19,654 nt of DNA, taken from positions 1 to 19,654 of the forward strand of contig CAZBGL010000035.1 in the NCBI GenBank assembly GCA_964491375.1, read 5' to 3'. Source of the DNA: CAZBGL01 sp964491375 (GTDB taxonomy: Bacteria; Desulfobacterota; Deferrisomatia; Deferrisomatales; Deferrisomataceae). The notes under the pieces were generated by a model. That model did not search any database, had not been told where the DNA came from, and was given only the letters and a program-made list of their open reading frames with translations. Positions 6,570 to 13,859 of this stretch are shown piece after piece. The position numbers and the translations under genes were made by a program. Numbering within the stretch: position 1 is the stretch's first letter; each line of letters begins with the position of its first letter.

Positions 6570-9500
6570 TCAGAACAGGGCCACGGCCACGCCGGCGGTG
6601 ACCGCGATCTGGAAGAGGATCTGGGTGATGTCCTTGACACCGCGCAGGAATGGCACCCTCATGACCTTCTCTGGCACCAGCACCGTGTCCCCCGGGTAGA
6701 GGTCGATCCGCCGGATGTCCTCATCCCACCAGCTTCCCTGGGAAAGGCTCTCGCCGCTGACCACCGTGCCGTCCGCGCGGACGATGTAGATCTCGCTTTC
6801 GTCGGCCTCCGGGGTGGGGCCTCCGGTTTTCCCCAAGTAGTACTCCACCGAAGGGTGTTCCGGGTCCCAGAGGAGGCTGGTGGGATTGTACACCGCACCG
6901 ACCACACTGACGGTCTGGGGGGTCATGGGAATGAACAAGGAGTCCCCGTTCTCCAGAGCGATGTCCCAGTCCGTACCCTCGAGCTCGTCCAGGGGGAGCA
7001 ACCGGATGACCACGCGGCCGGTGGCCTTGGCAGCTTGGAGCCGCTTGAGCAGTTGCTGCTGGGAGGCCAGGAATTGCTTCTGGGCGGCTACGTCCTCCGG
7101 AGCAAGGGCCCCCAGAACCTCCTGAGACGAGGCCCGCAGGAGCATGCGTTCCAGCTTTTGCCGGAGCTCATCCAGGCGCTTCTGCTGACGCCTCCGGGCG
7201 CTCTCCCGGGTGAACACGGCGCCCCTGAGGTACGCCTCGGGGGTATACCCCCCGGCCCGCCGGAGCACCGAGGAGAGTTTCTCGCCCTTGGAGATGTAGT
7301 ACGTCCCAGGGAAGCGCACCTCTCCGGAGATCTTGACCTTCCAGGTCTCGTGCCATTCCGGGACCCGCTTGACCAGCACCTTGTCATAGGGCTCGAGCAG
7401 GAGGTTGTGCTGCGGATCCCCGGCCATGGCCCGTTCCAGCGAAAAGGGGATCGTGCGGGTTTCCGCCAGCTCGCCGTCCTCGCGGACTTCCATTCGGACC
7501 ACCTCGGCCTGTCCGGTGTAGGCTTCCGGACGGAGGCCTCCGGCCGCCAGGACCAGGTCGCGCACCCGCATGTTGGCGGCATGGGGATAGCTACCGGGGG
7601 CCGTGACCATCCCCGTGATGGTCACCGGGAATACGGGCTTGAATTCGTAGGCGGAGTGAATCACCACGTGGTCCAGGTCCTGGAGCACCAGGTCGTGTTC
7701 CGGGTCCCCGGCCATGGCCCGGCCCAGGTCGAACACGTGGATGGTGACCTCCTTGGTCTCGGGATCGGTCCGGTACAGGTGGGCCACGGGCAGGTAGGCG
7801 TCCTTGGTGAGCCCCCCTGCCTTGAAGACCAGTTCCCTCACGGTCATGCCGTCGGTCAGATCCACGGGGATCGGCTTGCCGCCCCGGAGCTTGGCCGGTG
7901 GGATCCGGGCCGAAAACCGGGCCTGGGCGCTCATCCCCCGGACTGCTTTTTCGTTCTTGGCGTGCCGGACCTCACCCTCCACAAAGACCACCGGCCGGGG
8001 CCGTTCGGTCCACACCGGACGGACGATCAGCTCGTCTTCGTCCTGGAGCGGGAGGTTGTGAACCGGATCGCCGCTCAAGGCGGCGTCGAGATCCACGTAG
8101 ATCGTTTGGCGCCGCCGATCGGGGAGGTAGCGCAGGAGCTCGGCCCGCCCGGTCAAAGCGTTGGGGGCGAGGCCCCCGGCCAGCCGTACCAGGTCGGCGA
8201 CCCGGGCCCCCTTTTCCAGGCGGTACCGACCGGGATTGCGCACCTCTCCACGGGCCACGGCGTACATGGGTGCCCGGAACTGCTCCTGGGAGAACACGTA
8301 GATCTCGTCCCGGGGTTTGAGCTCGATGTCCTGGGAGGGGTCTTCCCCCGATAGGGCGGCTCCCAGCCGGAACGGAACCACCGTTCTTACCCGGTCCGGA
8401 CCCTGTTCTCGAAGAACCAGGGCGTAGTCCAGGGCCACCTCGGGTTTGAGGTTCTCGGGCGATCCGATCACGTCCGAGACCCTGAGGCCCGGCTTCCATG
8501 CATAGGTGCCGGGTTGGTACACGTGGCCGAACAGGGAGACGCGGTTGTCGAGTTCGGGAGCGAGGGGGAACACCTTCACGGTGTCTCCGTCCTGGAGCGC
8601 GAATCCCGCGAGGCTCTTGGGCCGTTTCAGGTCCAGGACGATGCGCCGTTCGTGGTCCTGTGCCCGCTCCACTTGGATGCGGCCCCCGTAGGCGTCGGGC
8701 CGCAGCCCCCCTGCGAAGCGAATCGCGTCGGCCAGGTCCTCCTTCCCCACCAGCTCGTACACGGCCGGACGCTTCACGTAGCCGAGGACGCGGACCAGCT
8801 TGTTCGCTTGAGGCACCACCACCACGTCACCGTTTTCCAGGGGCAGGTCCCCTTCGGCCTGCCCCTGGAGCAGGAACCCGTACAGGTCCACCTTGGCGCG
8901 CACGCGCCCGCTTCGTCGCACCACGACCGTCCGGAGCGATCCCATGGGCGTCGGTCCCCTTGCCGCCATGACCGCGTGCACGACGGTGGACAGCGGGGAT
9001 AGCACCACCGCGCCGGGCCGTTCCACCTCTCCCACCACGAACACCTGGATGGGACGTACACCGGCCATGGTGACCGCGGCGGTCACCCCGGTGATGGTTT
9101 CCGCCTTCGCCTTGAGCAGTTCCCTCGCCTCCCCATAGGTGAGGCCCGCGACCCGCACCGGTCCGATCTTGGGGAACAGAACGTTGCCCTCGGCGTCAAC
9201 GGCTAGGTCGTAGGTCTCCTCGATCCGACCCCACAGGAAGACCCGGAACACGTCTCCCGGTCCCACCGGGTACGTATCGGGCGGGGGCACGTTCGGGGGA
9301 GGCAGAAAGGTGTCCGGAGCGGAGGCGAACAGGCTGCGGCCGTACAGGGCGAGGCGCTGGTCCGGAAGGGTCAACGCTTCGGACTCCTCCCGGACATCGG
9401 TAAGTACGTCCAGGATCGGTTCCCCTTCCTGTTCCTTAATTTCCTTGAGGATCTCTTTGTGCTCCTCCAGGCTGAGCCCGATCACCCCTCGCTGGGTTGC

Positions 9501-10193
9501 CAGGGCCTTTTCCTCGCTCGGCGAGATGACCCCGTCTTCCAGAAAGGTCTCCACCGCGGCACGGTATGCGTCCATGCGCTGGACCCGGTCTTGGGCGCGC
9601 TCCAGCAACCGAAGGGCCTCGTCCGTGTCCAACCCGGCCTCGGTCCACTTGCGCAGGAAGAGTTCACGGCCCCTGGGGCTCAGGAGCCCTTTGCCCCCTC
9701 GCAGGGCATCCACGTCGGCCACGGCCTGGAGAAACCGTTCCCTCTGCTCCCGGGCCACGCGCCCGATGATTCGCCTCGCCTCGGCCTCCTCCAGGCCGAA
9801 CTCCTCCCGGGCTTGCTCCAGCAGCTTTTTCTCCCGGCCCGGATTGCGGCGGCCGTCCCACAGGGTCTCGCGCACGCGCTTTTCAAAGTGCTCTCGGTCC
9901 CCGAGCACGGGCCGACCGTCGTACAGGGGGACCACCACCGATTCCCCCGACGGCGGCGCCTTGGGTCGGGGGCCGGTTCGCGGACGGGCGGGTTGGGGAA
10001 CGGCCGGCAGAGGAGCCGCCCTCTCCTTTGTGAACTCTTCGAGCAACCGGTTGACGTCCACGCCCGGCGGAATGCCCGCTGCGGGGATCTTGATCGTGCC
10101 GGGCACCGGCACGCCGGGCTGAGCCGCGTGTGTGGGCCCGGCCGCGGTGACGGCCAAACACACCCCCCCCACTAGCCACCCGAGGTTTCGCAT
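6570..10193 (-). CDS. Giant SLBB-repeat polysaccharide export protein (Wza-like)
   Basis: The 1,207-residue protein has a Sec signal peptide (1-24, no lipobox cysteine) and a Pro-rich linker. A helical region follows at 104-257, then a Poly_export domain (about 307-378, beginning YPVGPGDVFRVFLWG). After that come about eight SLBB-type beta units starting near 384, 467, 552, 644, 736, 857, 953 and 1095. Signs of repetition are the recurring V-x-G-x-V-x-x-PG-x-Y and AMAGDP-x-H-x-L-x-L motifs. Unit five has an insertion (742-780), and unit seven carries a coiled-coil-like insertion (996-1058). The protein ends in a hydrophobic helix (1189-1207), which in Wza-type exporters crosses the outer membrane. 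E. coli Wza has about 380 residues, so this one is about three times longer and probably spans more of the periplasm. ATG 10193 was chosen because the signal peptide begins there. Confidence 0.88.
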   Translation of the reverse strand: MRNLGWLVGGVCLAVTAAGPTHAAQPGVPVPGTIKIPAAGIPPGVDVNRLLEEFTKERAAPLPAVPQPARPRTGPRPKAPPSGESVVVPLYDGRPVLGDREHFEKRVRETLWDGRRNPGREKKLLEQAREEFGLEEAEARRIIGRVAREQRERFLQAVADVDALRGGKGLLSPRGRELFLRKWTEAGLDTDEALRLLERAQDRVQRMDAYRAAVETFLEDGVISPSEEKALATQRGVIGLSLEEHKEILKEIKEQEGEPILDVLTDVREESEALTLPDQRLALYGRSLFASAPDTFLPPPNVPPPDTYPVGPGDVFRVFLWGRIEETYDLAVDAEGNVLFPKIGPVRVAGLTYGEARELLKAKAETITGVTAAVTMAGVRPIQVFVVGEVERPGAVVLSPLSTVVHAVMAARGPTPMGSLRTVVVRRSGRVRAKVDLYGFLLQGQAEGDLPLENGDVVVVPQANKLVRVLGYVKRPAVYELVGKEDLADAIRFAGGLRPDAYGGRIQVERAQDHERRIVLDLKRPKSLAGFALQDGDTVKVFPLAPELDNRVSLFGHVYQPGTYAWKPGLRVSDVIGSPENLKPEVALDYALVLREQGPDRVRTVVPFRLGAALSGEDPSQDIELKPRDEIYVFSQEQFRAPMYAVARGEVRNPGRYRLEKGARVADLVRLAGGLAPNALTGRAELLRYLPDRRRQTIYVDLDAALSGDPVHNLPLQDEDELIVRPVWTERPRPVVFVEGEVRHAKNEKAVRGMSAQARFSARIPPAKLRGGKPIPVDLTDGMTVRELVFKAGGLTKDAYLPVAHLYRTDPETKEVTIHVFDLGRAMAGDPEHDLVLQDLDHVVIHSAYEFKPVFPVTITGMVTAPGSYPHAANMRVRDLVLAAGGLRPEAYTGQAEVVRMEVREDGELAETRTIPFSLERAMAGDPQHNLLLEPYDKVLVKRVPEWHETWKVKISGEVRFPGTYYISKGEKLSSVLRRAGGYTPEAYLRGAVFTRESARRRQQKRLDELRQKLERMLLRASSQEVLGALAPEDVAAQKQFLASQQQLLKRLQAAKATGRVVIRLLPLDELEGTDWDIALENGDSLFIPMTPQTVSVVGAVYNPTSLLWDPEHPSVEYYLGKTGGPTPEADESEIYIVRADGTVVSGESLSQGSWWDEDIRRIDLYPGDTVLVPEKVMRVPFLRGVKDITQILFQIAVTAGVAVALF

Positions 10194-10221
10194 GGTGTCT
10201 ACCCCGAATCTCCCCCGATGT

Positions 10222-11778
10222 TCAGTACGCGAAGTCCAAGGAAAGTCCCAGAAACGTTTCCGTCCGGTCGTTGCGGTCCGGATCGTCCCACGGGTTATCG
10301 ACTTTCGCCCAAAGGGCCTGGAGCCGGCCCCGGAACCGGATGCCGAACGCGCGCAGCTCACGGGCCTCCAGGGAGAAGGCCCACTCGGCCCGCCGCTCCT
10401 CGGTGGGATCGCTGCGGCCCCGTTCCTCCACGTCCGCCGAAACGGTCGCGCGCCATGCAGGCCCGAAGTGCCTGGAGACCTCGACGAACCAGTTGCGGGC
10501 GTCCCCGCCCATGTGGTGGCCCAAAGGGTATCCCCGGTACGAATATCCTTGGCCGTAGATGCCGTGGTGGTACCAGGGGCTGTCCGTCTGGGCGTACTCG
10601 AACCGAAACTCGGTCACCGCGGTGGTGAGGTAGATCCCCCCGAGGTTCGCCACCCGGTTCAACTGGAACGGCTCCCAGTTCCCGGTGCTCTCGCCCTGCC
10701 AGCGGGAGATGATATCGGTGGCTCCGTATTCCCAGTAGACCTTGCCTCCTTTGAGAGGGCCCAGGCCTCGAAGGAAGGGGAGCCGTACCGTCAGATCGAG
10801 CGCCACGTACTGGTCGTTGTCGTAGCGGTGGCTTTCCCCGGGTTTCACGTTCTCGTTGCGGGCCGTGAACAGCTCCCACCAGTCCCGGGGGGTATCGTAG
10901 GGTTCCCGTCCCTTGCCGCCGTACAGAACGGCCCGGGAGAGCCCGAGGTCGAGCCAGGAGGTGGGGTGGTACGACATGCGCATCCCCAGGAGACGTGGGT
11001 CTCTCACGGCCCGGTCCCCCGAGCCGTATCGGGGATCCGGTGGGTCCGGGTCTCCATCGGACAGGTAGGCGTTGAACAGGCTGAACCGGAACCCGCCGAG
11101 CCACTCCAGCCGGCCCGGCAGGAACAGAGGCTCTTCCGTGCGGAAGCGCCAGTAGTCGTAGGTGGGGGCGTTGTCGCTCAGGATGAGGCTGCCATGGTAC
11201 CCTGGCCCCAGGCGCTCCGCGTCGCGGCCCACCTTGAGGGACCACTTGCCCCACACCCACTTCACGTAGAGCCTCTTGACCCGCACCGCGACGTCACCGG
11301 GATGGCGGCGGATCTGGAGTTCGTAATAGCCTCCTAACGTTCGGCCCCAGAAAGCGGCCCCCTGCAGGTCCAGAAATCCATTGAACCCGTCCCGGAGGAC
11401 GTCCCCCGAGGTGTGGTACAGTATGCGCCGCTGGACCTCGTCTCCCGCCCAATACATGCGCAAACGGGGCCGGGGGCGCAAGCTTTCCAGGTGGAGGCGG
11501 CCGTCGGAGCGGCGTTCGTACCAAAGGGACAGCCTTGCACCGTAGGGGTCCACCAGCCCCCGGCCCTGCAACGCCCTGTACGCCTCCAGGTAACGAACGT
11601 CGTCCAACGGCCCCATGGACAGCCCGGCGGGTCGGGCGACCCCGGACGACGCGGCCAGATCCGCCACTTCCCGCGCCGTGCTCTCGGAGGTCGGAAGATC
11701 CAGAAGCGCAACCGCCGGAACCGGCCCCGCACACAGGGTGATGGCCACCAAGAAACCCACGACGGACCGTTTGCCCAT
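10222..11778 (-). CDS. wzi: Wzi-like capsule assembly outer-membrane barrel
   Basis: The 518-residue protein starts at ATG 11778 with a clear signal peptide (hydrophobic 8-25, Ala-rich end). Beyond about residue 80 it is an alternation of short amphipathic strands rich in Trp, Tyr, Arg and Gly, such as RLYVKWVWGKWSLKVGRD, FRFSLFNAYLSD and VYWEYGATDI. It ends in an outer-membrane-type aromatic terminus (LGLSLDFAY). The N-terminal part (DLPTSESTAREVADLA, then a helical bundle) and the motif KVGRDAERLGPG fit the Wzi family, whose members tether capsule to the cell surface. It is the first gene of the operon, followed after 28 bases by the SLBB exporter. The gene symbol is by family resemblance. 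Confidence 0.82.
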   Translation of the reverse strand: MGKRSVVGFLVAITLCAGPVPAVALLDLPTSESTAREVADLAASSGVARPAGLSMGPLDDVRYLEAYRALQGRGLVDPYGARLSLWYERRSDGRLHLESLRPRPRLRMYWAGDEVQRRILYHTSGDVLRDGFNGFLDLQGAAFWGRTLGGYYELQIRRHPGDVAVRVKRLYVKWVWGKWSLKVGRDAERLGPGYHGSLILSDNAPTYDYWRFRTEEPLFLPGRLEWLGGFRFSLFNAYLSDGDPDPPDPRYGSGDRAVRDPRLLGMRMSYHPTSWLDLGLSRAVLYGGKGREPYDTPRDWWELFTARNENVKPGESHRYDNDQYVALDLTVRLPFLRGLGPLKGGKVYWEYGATDIISRWQGESTGNWEPFQLNRVANLGGIYLTTAVTEFRFEYAQTDSPWYHHGIYGQGYSYRGYPLGHHMGGDARNWFVEVSRHFGPAWRATVSADVEERGRSDPTEERRAEWAFSLEARELRAFGIRFRGRLQALWAKVDNPWDDPDRNDRTETFLGLSLDFAY

Positions 11779-11830
11779 GGGAGACAGCCTCGGAAGGAAT
11801 GCTGACGGAAAGCCGAGGAAGAAAGGCGAT

Positions 11831-11860
11831 CTTATAGCACAACCCCCCCGTGGCGGTGAA
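11831..11860 (-). promoter_or_regulatory. Candidate sigma-70-type promoter of the wzi-slbb-wzz operon
   Basis: On the minus strand, TTCACC (11860-11855, 4/6 to TTGACA) lies 18 bases from TATAAG (11836-11831, 5/6 to TATAAT). Transcription would begin near 11824, about 45 bases before the wzi start. The TATAAG is one of very few AT-rich hexamers in this divergent intergenic region (11779-11923). Confidence 0.5.
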
Positions 11861-11923
11861 GACGCCCCGGAAGAACGGGTTGGGGGATTCGGGGATCGGA
11901 GAGGGACTGTGGGCGGATCTGGC

Positions 11924-13048
11924 ATGCTGAAGGACCTGGATCGGCTCAGGAACCGGATCGATGCCCTCGACGAGGCGATCGTGCGTCTTCTCCACGAACG
12001 GCGGCAGGTGGTGGCCCGGGTGGCCCGGTGCAAGGAGGCTCTGGGACTTCCGGTGTACCATCCGGCCCGGGAGGAGGACCTGATCTCCCGAAGAAGGGAG
12101 CAGGCCCGGGCGTGCGGACTCGATCCGGACATGGTGGAGGACGTGTTCCGTCGCGTCATCCGTGCGTCCCGGGTGACCCAGTCGGAGGAACGGTCGGCGC
12201 GGGGCGTCCGTCCGGGGGCCCGCGTCCTGGTCGTGGGTGGGGCCGGGGCCATGGGAAGCCTGGTGTGCCGGTGGTTCCGAGCCTCGGGCTACGAGGTGCG
12301 GGTGCTGGATCGGGGCGACTGGGACCGCGCCGGGGAGTTGTGCGAAGGGATTGACCTGGCGGTGATCTCGGTGCCCATCCGGGCAACCCCGGACGTGGTC
12401 CGCAGGCTCGGCCCCTTCCTGCCTCCCTCGTGCGTGCTGGCGGACCTCACCAGCCTCAAGGTGGAGCCGGTGCGTGCCATGTTGAACGCCCATGCCGGGC
12501 CCGTGCTCGGGCTCCATCCGATGTTCGGCCCCTCCACCCGTGTGCTGGACAAGCAGATCGTCGTGGCCACGCCGGCCCGGGAGCCAGAGGCCAGCCGGTG
12601 GGTGCTGGACCAGTGGGCCGCCTGGGGGGCGGTGGTGGTCCGGTGCACACCGGAGGAGCACGACCGGGCCATGGCCGTGGTCCAGGCGCTCCGGCACTTC
12701 GCCACCTTCCTGTTCGGGCGCTTCCTATGGCGGCGCGATGTGGATCTCGAAGAGACCCTGGAGTACTCGGGGCCCATCTACCGGCTGGAGCTTGGGATGG
12801 TGGGCCGGCTCTTCGCCCAGGATCCGGAGCTCTATGCGGACATCGTCCTGGCTTCGGAGGACCGACGGGCGCTCCTGGTGGATTTCGTGCGGGCCGCCCA
12901 GGAGACCGTGCGGTTGGTGGAGGAGGCCGACAGGGAGGGCTTCTGCCGGGAGTTTCGCAAGGTGGCCGAATGGTTCGGCCCGTTCAGCGACCAGGCCCTG
13001 CGGGAGAGTTCGTACCTCATCGAAAAGCTCGTGGAACGATTCGGATAG
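11924..13048 (+). CDS. tyrA: Bifunctional chorismate mutase / prephenate dehydrogenase (TyrA)
   Basis: It converts chorismate to prephenate and then, with NAD, to 4-hydroxyphenylpyruvate for tyrosine synthesis. The 374-residue product matches E. coli TyrA (373) in length and order. An AroQ-type helical mutase domain (1-85: RLRNRIDALDEAIV, HERRQVVARVA, then a conserved Lys) precedes a Rossmann domain with VLVVGGAGAMG (101-111). Asp129 at the end of the second strand suits NAD. Signature stretches are VISVPI, GPVLGLHPMFGP (catalytic His198), ALRHFATF and PIYRLELGMVGRLFAQDP (Arg295, equivalent to E. coli Arg294). ATG 11924 is preceded by GGCGGA; in-frame GTG 11909, behind GGAGAGG, would add five residues. 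It is divergent from wzi and has no aromatic-pathway neighbours here. Confidence 0.95.
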   Translation: MLKDLDRLRNRIDALDEAIVRLLHERRQVVARVARCKEALGLPVYHPAREEDLISRRREQARACGLDPDMVEDVFRRVIRASRVTQSEERSARGVRPGARVLVVGGAGAMGSLVCRWFRASGYEVRVLDRGDWDRAGELCEGIDLAVISVPIRATPDVVRRLGPFLPPSCVLADLTSLKVEPVRAMLNAHAGPVLGLHPMFGPSTRVLDKQIVVATPAREPEASRWVLDQWAAWGAVVVRCTPEEHDRAMAVVQALRHFATFLFGRFLWRRDVDLEETLEYSGPIYRLELGMVGRLFAQDPELYADIVLASEDRRALLVDFVRAAQETVRLVEEADREGFCREFRKVAEWFGPFSDQALRESSYLIEKLVERFG

Positions 13049-13178
13049 GGGCATTCGACATCCTTCCGGGCATGGAATAACAATAAGCCTGGCGAACGGC
13101 CCCCGGGCCCACGCCCCCGGCTCTGCAAGGGAACGGCCCTGACGGTTCAATCCACTCACAGGCAAGGAAGGTTGGCCC

Positions 13179-13820
13179 ATGAATCCCCATCTCGCGTGGC
13201 ACGCGGAACGCTTGGTGGAGGAGGCGGCTCGTGCGTTGGAGCGGAGCGGGTTCGCCGTTCGGGTGTGCCCGGACCGGGCGGGGGCCGTGGAGGCGGTGCT
13301 GGGTGAGGCCCGGGGGGCCCAGACCGTGGGCTTCGGCGGGTCGGCCACACTGGTGGAACTGGGCCTTCCCGACCGGCTGGAAAGGGAGGGCAAGGAATGC
13401 CTGGTCCACGGAAGACCCGGGCTCTCTCCGGACCAGAGGGTGGAGATCATGCGCCGGCAGCTCACGTGCGACCTGTTCCTGAGCGGGGCCAACGCGATCA
13501 CCCTGGACGGAAAGGTGGTGAACGTGGACGCCACAGGGAACCGGGTGGGAGCGTTGGCGTTCGGGCCGGGGAAGGTTCGGATCGTGGCCGGTGTCAACAA
13601 GATCGTGGCGGACCTGCAAGAGGCCCTAGCCCGGATCAAGCTGCGCGTGGCGCCCCCGAATGCCCGGCGGCTGGGGCTCGAGACGCCCTGCGCGTCCACT
13701 GGGTTGTGCGCCGACTGCTCCAGCCCGGACCGCATCTGCCGGATCGTCCACGTTCTGGAGCGGCGTCCCCGCCTCACGGACGTGGGCGTGATCCTGGTGG
13801 CCGAACCGTTGGGGTTCTGA
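13179..13820 (+). CDS. LUD-domain (LutC/DUF162-like) lactate-utilisation-type protein
   Basis: The 213-residue protein has the LUD (DUF162) fold signs: TVGFGGSATLVELGL (49-63), LFLSGANAITLDGKVVNVD (99-117) and VAGVNKIVADL (136-146). LUD proteins include LutB and LutC of the iron-sulfur lactate dehydrogenase complex, but this stand-alone subgroup is widespread and its substrate is unknown. Near the end is a compact cysteine cluster, C171, C177, C180 and C187 (CASTGLCADCSSPDRIC), which could bind a metal or Fe-S cluster. The start at ATG 13179 has GGAAGG upstream. No lutA, lutB or lactate permease is in the window. It lies 130 bases after tyrA, in a gap where I see no convincing promoter or terminator apart from a small AT-rich patch at 13075-13087. 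Confidence 0.85.
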   Translation: MNPHLAWHAERLVEEAARALERSGFAVRVCPDRAGAVEAVLGEARGAQTVGFGGSATLVELGLPDRLEREGKECLVHGRPGLSPDQRVEIMRRQLTCDLFLSGANAITLDGKVVNVDATGNRVGALAFGPGKVRIVAGVNKIVADLQEALARIKLRVAPPNARRLGLETPCASTGLCADCSSPDRICRIVHVLERRPRLTDVGVILVAEPLGF

Positions 13821-13823
13821 CAA

Positions 13824-13854
13824 AAACGGCCGGCGCACGGGGCGCCGGCCGTTT
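13824..13854. terminator. Bidirectional intrinsic terminator between the LUD gene and clpB
   Basis: A perfect 13-bp inverted repeat, AAACGGCCGGCGC (13824-13836) and GCGCCGGCCGTTT (13842-13854), surrounds a five-base loop. On the minus strand the hairpin is followed by TTTTTG, a proper U-tract for clpB transcripts. On the plus strand only TTT follows, so it is weaker for the LUD gene. It fills nearly the whole 39-base gap between the two convergent genes. Confidence 0.9.
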
Positions 13855-13859
13855 CCGCC

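Noticed and set aside
6504..8354. A 616-codon open frame on the plus strand opposite the SLBB exporter
   Set aside because: Antisense shadow: third-position GC bias keeps the frame open, no family resemblance is seen, and the SLBB repeats on the minus strand explain the sequence.
10194..10361. A 56-residue N-terminal extension of the SLBB exporter
   Set aside because: It would bury the signal peptide that begins at ATG 10193 and would overlap the 3' end of the wzi gene.
13144..13160. T-arm-like GGTTCAATCC suggesting a tRNA
   Set aside because: The flanking five bases do not pair into a T-stem, and no anticodon or acceptor arm is found nearby.
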